A stretch of DNA of 64,000 nucleotides. Origin: Rhizobium grahamii. GTDB lineage: Bacteria; Pseudomonadota; Alphaproteobacteria; Rhizobiales; Rhizobiaceae. Numbering within the stretch: position 1 is the first letter of the stretch; each line of letters begins with the position of its first letter. Both the position numbers and the translations under genes were made by a program. Under the pieces are notes generated by a model. It saw only the letters and a program-made list of their open reading frames with translations, was not told the DNA's origin and ran no database searches. Positions 61,330 through 64,000 of this stretch are shown here, piece after piece. Location of the stretch: the NCBI RefSeq assembly GCF_009498215.1, contig NZ_CP043498.1, positions 2,108,001 to 2,172,000 on the forward strand, written 5' to 3'.

Positions 61330-62655
61330 ATGTCCAATCGCCTCAACACCCCAAACGACCTTCGCGCCTTCTGGATGCCGTTTACGGCGAATCGGCAGTT
61401 CAAGAAGGAGCCGCGCATGTTCGTCGGCGCAAAGGACATGTACTACACGACCCATGACGGCCGTCAGGTGCTCGACGGCACCGCCGGTCTGTGGTGCGTC
61501 AATGCCGGCCACTGCCGCCCGAAGATCACCGAGGCGATCCGCGAACAGGCTGGCGAGCTTGACTATGCGCCGGCCTTCCAGCTCGGCCATCCGAAAGCCT
61601 TCGAGCTTGCGAACCGCCTCGTCGACATCGCGCCCGAGGGCATGGACCACGTTCTCTACACCAACTCGGGTTCTGAATCGGTCGAGACTGCGCTGAAGGT
61701 TGCGCTTGCCTACCATCGCGTGAAGGGCAACGGTTCGCGCTTTCGTCTCATCGGCCGCGAGCGTGGCTATCATGGCGTCAACTTCGGCGGCATCTCCGTC
61801 GGCGGCATCGTCTCCAACCGCAAGATGTTCGGCACGCTGCTGACGGGCGTCGACCACATGCCGCACACCCACCAGCCGGGCAAGAACTCGTTCACCCGCG
61901 GCCAGCCGGAGCATGGCGGCGATCTGGCGACGGAACTCGAACGCATCGTCACCCTGCACGACGCCTCGACGATCGCTGCCGTCATCGTCGAGCCGATCGC
62001 CGGCTCGACCGGCGTGCTGATCCCGCCGAAGGGCTACCTGCAGAAGCTCCGCGAAATCTGCACCAAGCACGGCATCCTGCTGATCTTCGACGAAGTCATC
62101 ACCGGCTTTGGCCGCCTTGGCGCTCCGTTCGCCGCGCAGTACTACGACGTCAAGCCCGACATGATCACCACCGCAAAGGGCCTGACCAACGGCGTCATTC
62201 CGATGGGCGCGGTCTTCGTGACGTCGGAGATCCACGACGCGTTCATGAACGGCCCGGAACACATGATCGAGTTCTTCCACGGCTACACCTATTCGGGCAA
62301 CCCGATCGCCTGCGCCGCAGCACTCGGCGCGCTCGACACCTACAAGGAAGAAGGGCTCCTGACCCGCGCAGCCGAGCTTTCCGACTACTGGGCCGATGCG
62401 CTGCACTCCCTGAAGGATTGCCCGAATGTCATCGACATCAGGAACACTGGCCTGATCGGCGCCATCGAACTTGATCCGATTGCCGGCGAACCGACCAAGC
62501 GGGCCTTCACCGCCTTCCTGAAGGCCTATGAGAAGGGCCTGCTGATCCGCACCACCGGAGACATCATCGCGCTCTCGCCGCCGCTGATCATCGAAAAGCA
62601 CCACATCGACGAGCTTTTCGGAAAACTCCGCGAAATCCTTCAAAACAACATCTGA
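61330..62655 (+). CDS. Omega-amino acid:pyruvate aminotransferase (class III)
   Basis: 441 residues from ATG 61330, with AGGAGAA. The PLP lysine is in ITTAKGLTNGVIPMGAVFV, the PLP-phosphate loop has NSGSESVETALKVALAYHR, and LLIFDEVITGFGRLG supplies the Asp that contacts the PLP ring nitrogen. LWCVNAGHCRPKI and YTYSGNPIACAAAL are hallmarks of the beta-alanine/omega-amino acid branch. It moves amino groups from omega-amino acids to pyruvate. A class III aminotransferase is certain; the substrate is less so. Confidence 0.93.
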   Translation: MSNRLNTPNDLRAFWMPFTANRQFKKEPRMFVGAKDMYYTTHDGRQVLDGTAGLWCVNAGHCRPKITEAIREQAGELDYAPAFQLGHPKAFELANRLVDIAPEGMDHVLYTNSGSESVETALKVALAYHRVKGNGSRFRLIGRERGYHGVNFGGISVGGIVSNRKMFGTLLTGVDHMPHTHQPGKNSFTRGQPEHGGDLATELERIVTLHDASTIAAVIVEPIAGSTGVLIPPKGYLQKLREICTKHGILLIFDEVITGFGRLGAPFAAQYYDVKPDMITTAKGLTNGVIPMGAVFVTSEIHDAFMNGPEHMIEFFHGYTYSGNPIACAAALGALDTYKEEGLLTRAAELSDYWADALHSLKDCPNVIDIRNTGLIGAIELDPIAGEPTKRAFTAFLKAYEKGLLIRTTGDIIALSPPLIIEKHHIDELFGKLREILQNNI

Positions 62656-62668
62656 TCGATGCGTTTCA

Positions 62669-62704
62669 GGGCCCGTTTTTGCCAGATCAGGCAAAAACGG
62701 GCCC
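62669..62704 (+). terminator. Intrinsic terminator of the aminotransferase gene
   Basis: A 15-bp perfect stem (62669-62683 / 62690-62704) with loop agatca, followed by TATTTCTTTAT. It lies 14 bases past the stop. Confidence 0.92.
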
Positions 62705-62909
62705 TATTTCTTTATCTTCTTGCGAAATCAGCGGTAAATTCCTAAGAAACTTGCTGCGCACTCGCCGAAGCCAAACATGGCAGGCGGATGCCTCGGCCGC
62801 GCGGCTGCTCATCGTCTCTTGGCGCATCCCGCAAGGGCTGTTGTACGATCCGGGCTCACCGCGGCGGTAGTTAAATCGCGGGTTTGGAACCCACCCAAGG
62901 AGAAAGAAA

Positions 62910-64000
62910 ATGAGTCTGAAGACTTTGTCGGCGGCCCTCGTCGCCTCGCTTGCCTTTGCGCCGCTCGCCCATGCAGACATCACCATCGGCCTCATCGCGC
63001 CGTTGACAGGACCGGTTGCCGCCTACGGCGATCAGGTGAAGAATGGCGCGCAGGCTGCTGTCGACGAGATCAACGCGAAGGGCGGCATCCTCGGCGAAAA
63101 AGTCATCCTCAAATACGCCGACGACGCTGGCGAACCGAAGCAGGGCGTTTCCGCTGCCAACCAGCTGGTCGGCGATGGCATCCGCTTCGTCGTTGGCCCC
63201 GTCACTTCAGGCGTTGCCATCCCGGCTTCCGACGTTCTCGCTGAAAACGGCGTGCTGATGGTCACCCCGACGGCAACCGCCCCTGACCTCACCAAGCGTG
63301 GCCTCGCCAACGTTCTGCGCACCTGCGGCCGCGACGACCAGCAGGCCGAAGTCGCCGCCAACTACGTTCTGAAGAACTTCAAGGACAAGCGCGTCGCGAT
63401 CATCAACGACAAGGGTGCCTACGGCAAGGGTCTGGCAGACTCCTTCAAGGCGACGCTCAACGCAGGCGGCATCAAGGAAGTGCTCGACGACTCGCTGACC
63501 CCAGGCGACAAGGACTACAGCGCGCTCACCACCCGCCTGAAGGCCGAGAAGGTCGACGTCGTCTATTTCGGCGGTTACCATCCGGAAGGGGGCCTGCTCG
63601 CCCGTCAGCTGCATGACCTTTCCGTCAACGCTGTGATCATCGGCGGCGACGGCCTGTCGAACAGCGAATTCTGGAACATCGGCACCGACGCAGCCGCCGG
63701 TACGATCTTCACCAACGCCATGGACGCAACCAAGAGCCCGGACTCCAAGGCAGCTGCCGACGCGCTTGCCGCCAAGAACATCCCGGCTGAAGCCTTCACG
63801 CTCAACGCCTATGCAGCGGTCGAAGTCCTGAAGGCAGGCATCGAGAAGGCCGGCAGCGCCGAGGACTCCGAAGCCGTTGCCAAGGCGCTGAAGGGCGGCG
63901 AACCGATCTCGACCGCCATTGGCAAGCTGACCTACGGCGAAACCGGCGACCTGACCTCGCAGAGCTTCGCGCTCTACAAGTGGGAAGGTGGCAAGATCGT
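62910..64000 (+). CDS. Branched-chain amino acid ABC transporter binding protein (3' end beyond window)
   Basis: Open to the last base; about 363 residues seen, and the end must be only a few codons away. Start ATG 62910, with AAGGAG upstream. Signal peptide [21 protein letters not shown], then [20 protein letters not shown], the start of LivJ/BraC proteins. Other landmarks: [59 protein letters not shown] and [19 protein letters not shown]. It binds leucine, isoleucine, valine or related amino acids in the periplasm. Permease genes, if any, lie outside the window. Confidence 0.94.
   Translation, partial: MSLKTLSAALVASLAFAPLAHADITIGLIAPLTGPVAAYGDQVKNGAQAAVDEINAKGGILGEKVILKYADDAGEPKQGVSAANQLVGDGIRFVVGPVTSGVAIPASDVLAENGVLMVTPTATAPDLTKRGLANVLRTCGRDDQQAEVAANYVLKNFKDKRVAIINDKGAYGKGLADSFKATLNAGGIKEVLDDSLTPGDKDYSALTTRLKAEKVDVVYFGGYHPEGGLLARQLHDLSVNAVIIGGDGLSNSEFWNIGTDAAAGTIFTNAMDATKSPDSKAAADALAAKNIPAEAFTLNAYAAVEVLKAGIEKAGSAEDSEAVAKALKGGEPISTAIGKLTYGETGDLTSQSFALYKWEGGKI

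Noticed and set aside
1..64000. CRISPR array, prophage, insertion sequence or tRNA/rRNA genes
   Set aside because: No regular repeats, transposase, integrase, phage genes or tRNA cloverleaf were seen on reading both strands.

Overview
The window is a piece of main chromosome from an alphaproteobacterium of the Rhizobiaceae (Rhizobium/Agrobacterium/Neorhizobium-like); I cannot name the species. Four things point there: the fused anthranilate synthase trpE(G) preceded by a trpL leader with WWWAR, a TGA-N9-TCA iron-responsive operator of the RirA type, a NolR-like ArsR repressor, and a choXWV choline transporter. No rRNA, tRNA, insertion sequence, prophage or CRISPR array was seen, so this is mostly core genome rather than an accessory island.

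Layout. 1-4.3 kb: end of an EAL c-di-GMP phosphodiesterase, an orphan periplasmic binding protein, pth (frameshifted as read), an acetyltransferase, clpS and ychF. 4.3-9.8 kb: a membrane protein, a MaoC hydratase pair, apt and the bc1 operon petABC. 10.3-15.4 kb: two ABC exporters (one broken by two frameshifts) flanking an orphan ribbon-helix-helix protein, then trmL. 15.6-21.8 kb: Na/Pi cotransporter, hemF, small proteins and a tightly overlapped DUF1285-CoA-Nudix-cca operon. 21.9-28.8 kb: a MoxR-DUF58-DUF4159-membrane protein operon; its last two genes read as one 1,628-codon frame, probably because one G is missing. 28.8-36.1 kb: acetyltransferases, an MFS transporter, glutathionyl-hydroquinone reductase, a Nudix protein, a metallophosphoesterase, a TPR lipoprotein-like protein and an ECF sigma/anti-sigma pair. 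36.2-46.9 kb: leuA with a leucine-rich leader, benE, a ClpP paralogue, a CDF-queF pair, a DUF2161 nuclease-like protein and trpE(G) with its rnTrpL attenuator. 47-56.7 kb: a heme-type TonB receptor, an extensin-like peptidase, fhs, a LuxR-type regulator with a large palindrome, a DUF2333 protein and tdk. 56.9-64 kb: choXWV, a HugZ-like protein, the NolR-like repressor, an omega-aminotransferase and the start of a branched-chain amino acid binding protein.

Two results stand out. First, leuA carries an unannotated 41-codon leader with six Leu codons within nine positions. Its promoter puts the predicted transcription start at or next to the AUG, the same geometry as trpL about 8.8 kb away, suggesting two leaderless leader-peptide attenuators. 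Second, there are four single-base losses, all within G or C runs (pth, twice in one ABC exporter, and the DUF4159 gene). pth is essential in well-studied bacteria, so these look like assembly errors rather than biology. I did not find a convincing new multi-gene system; the least understood block is the MoxR-DUF58-DUF4159 operon.
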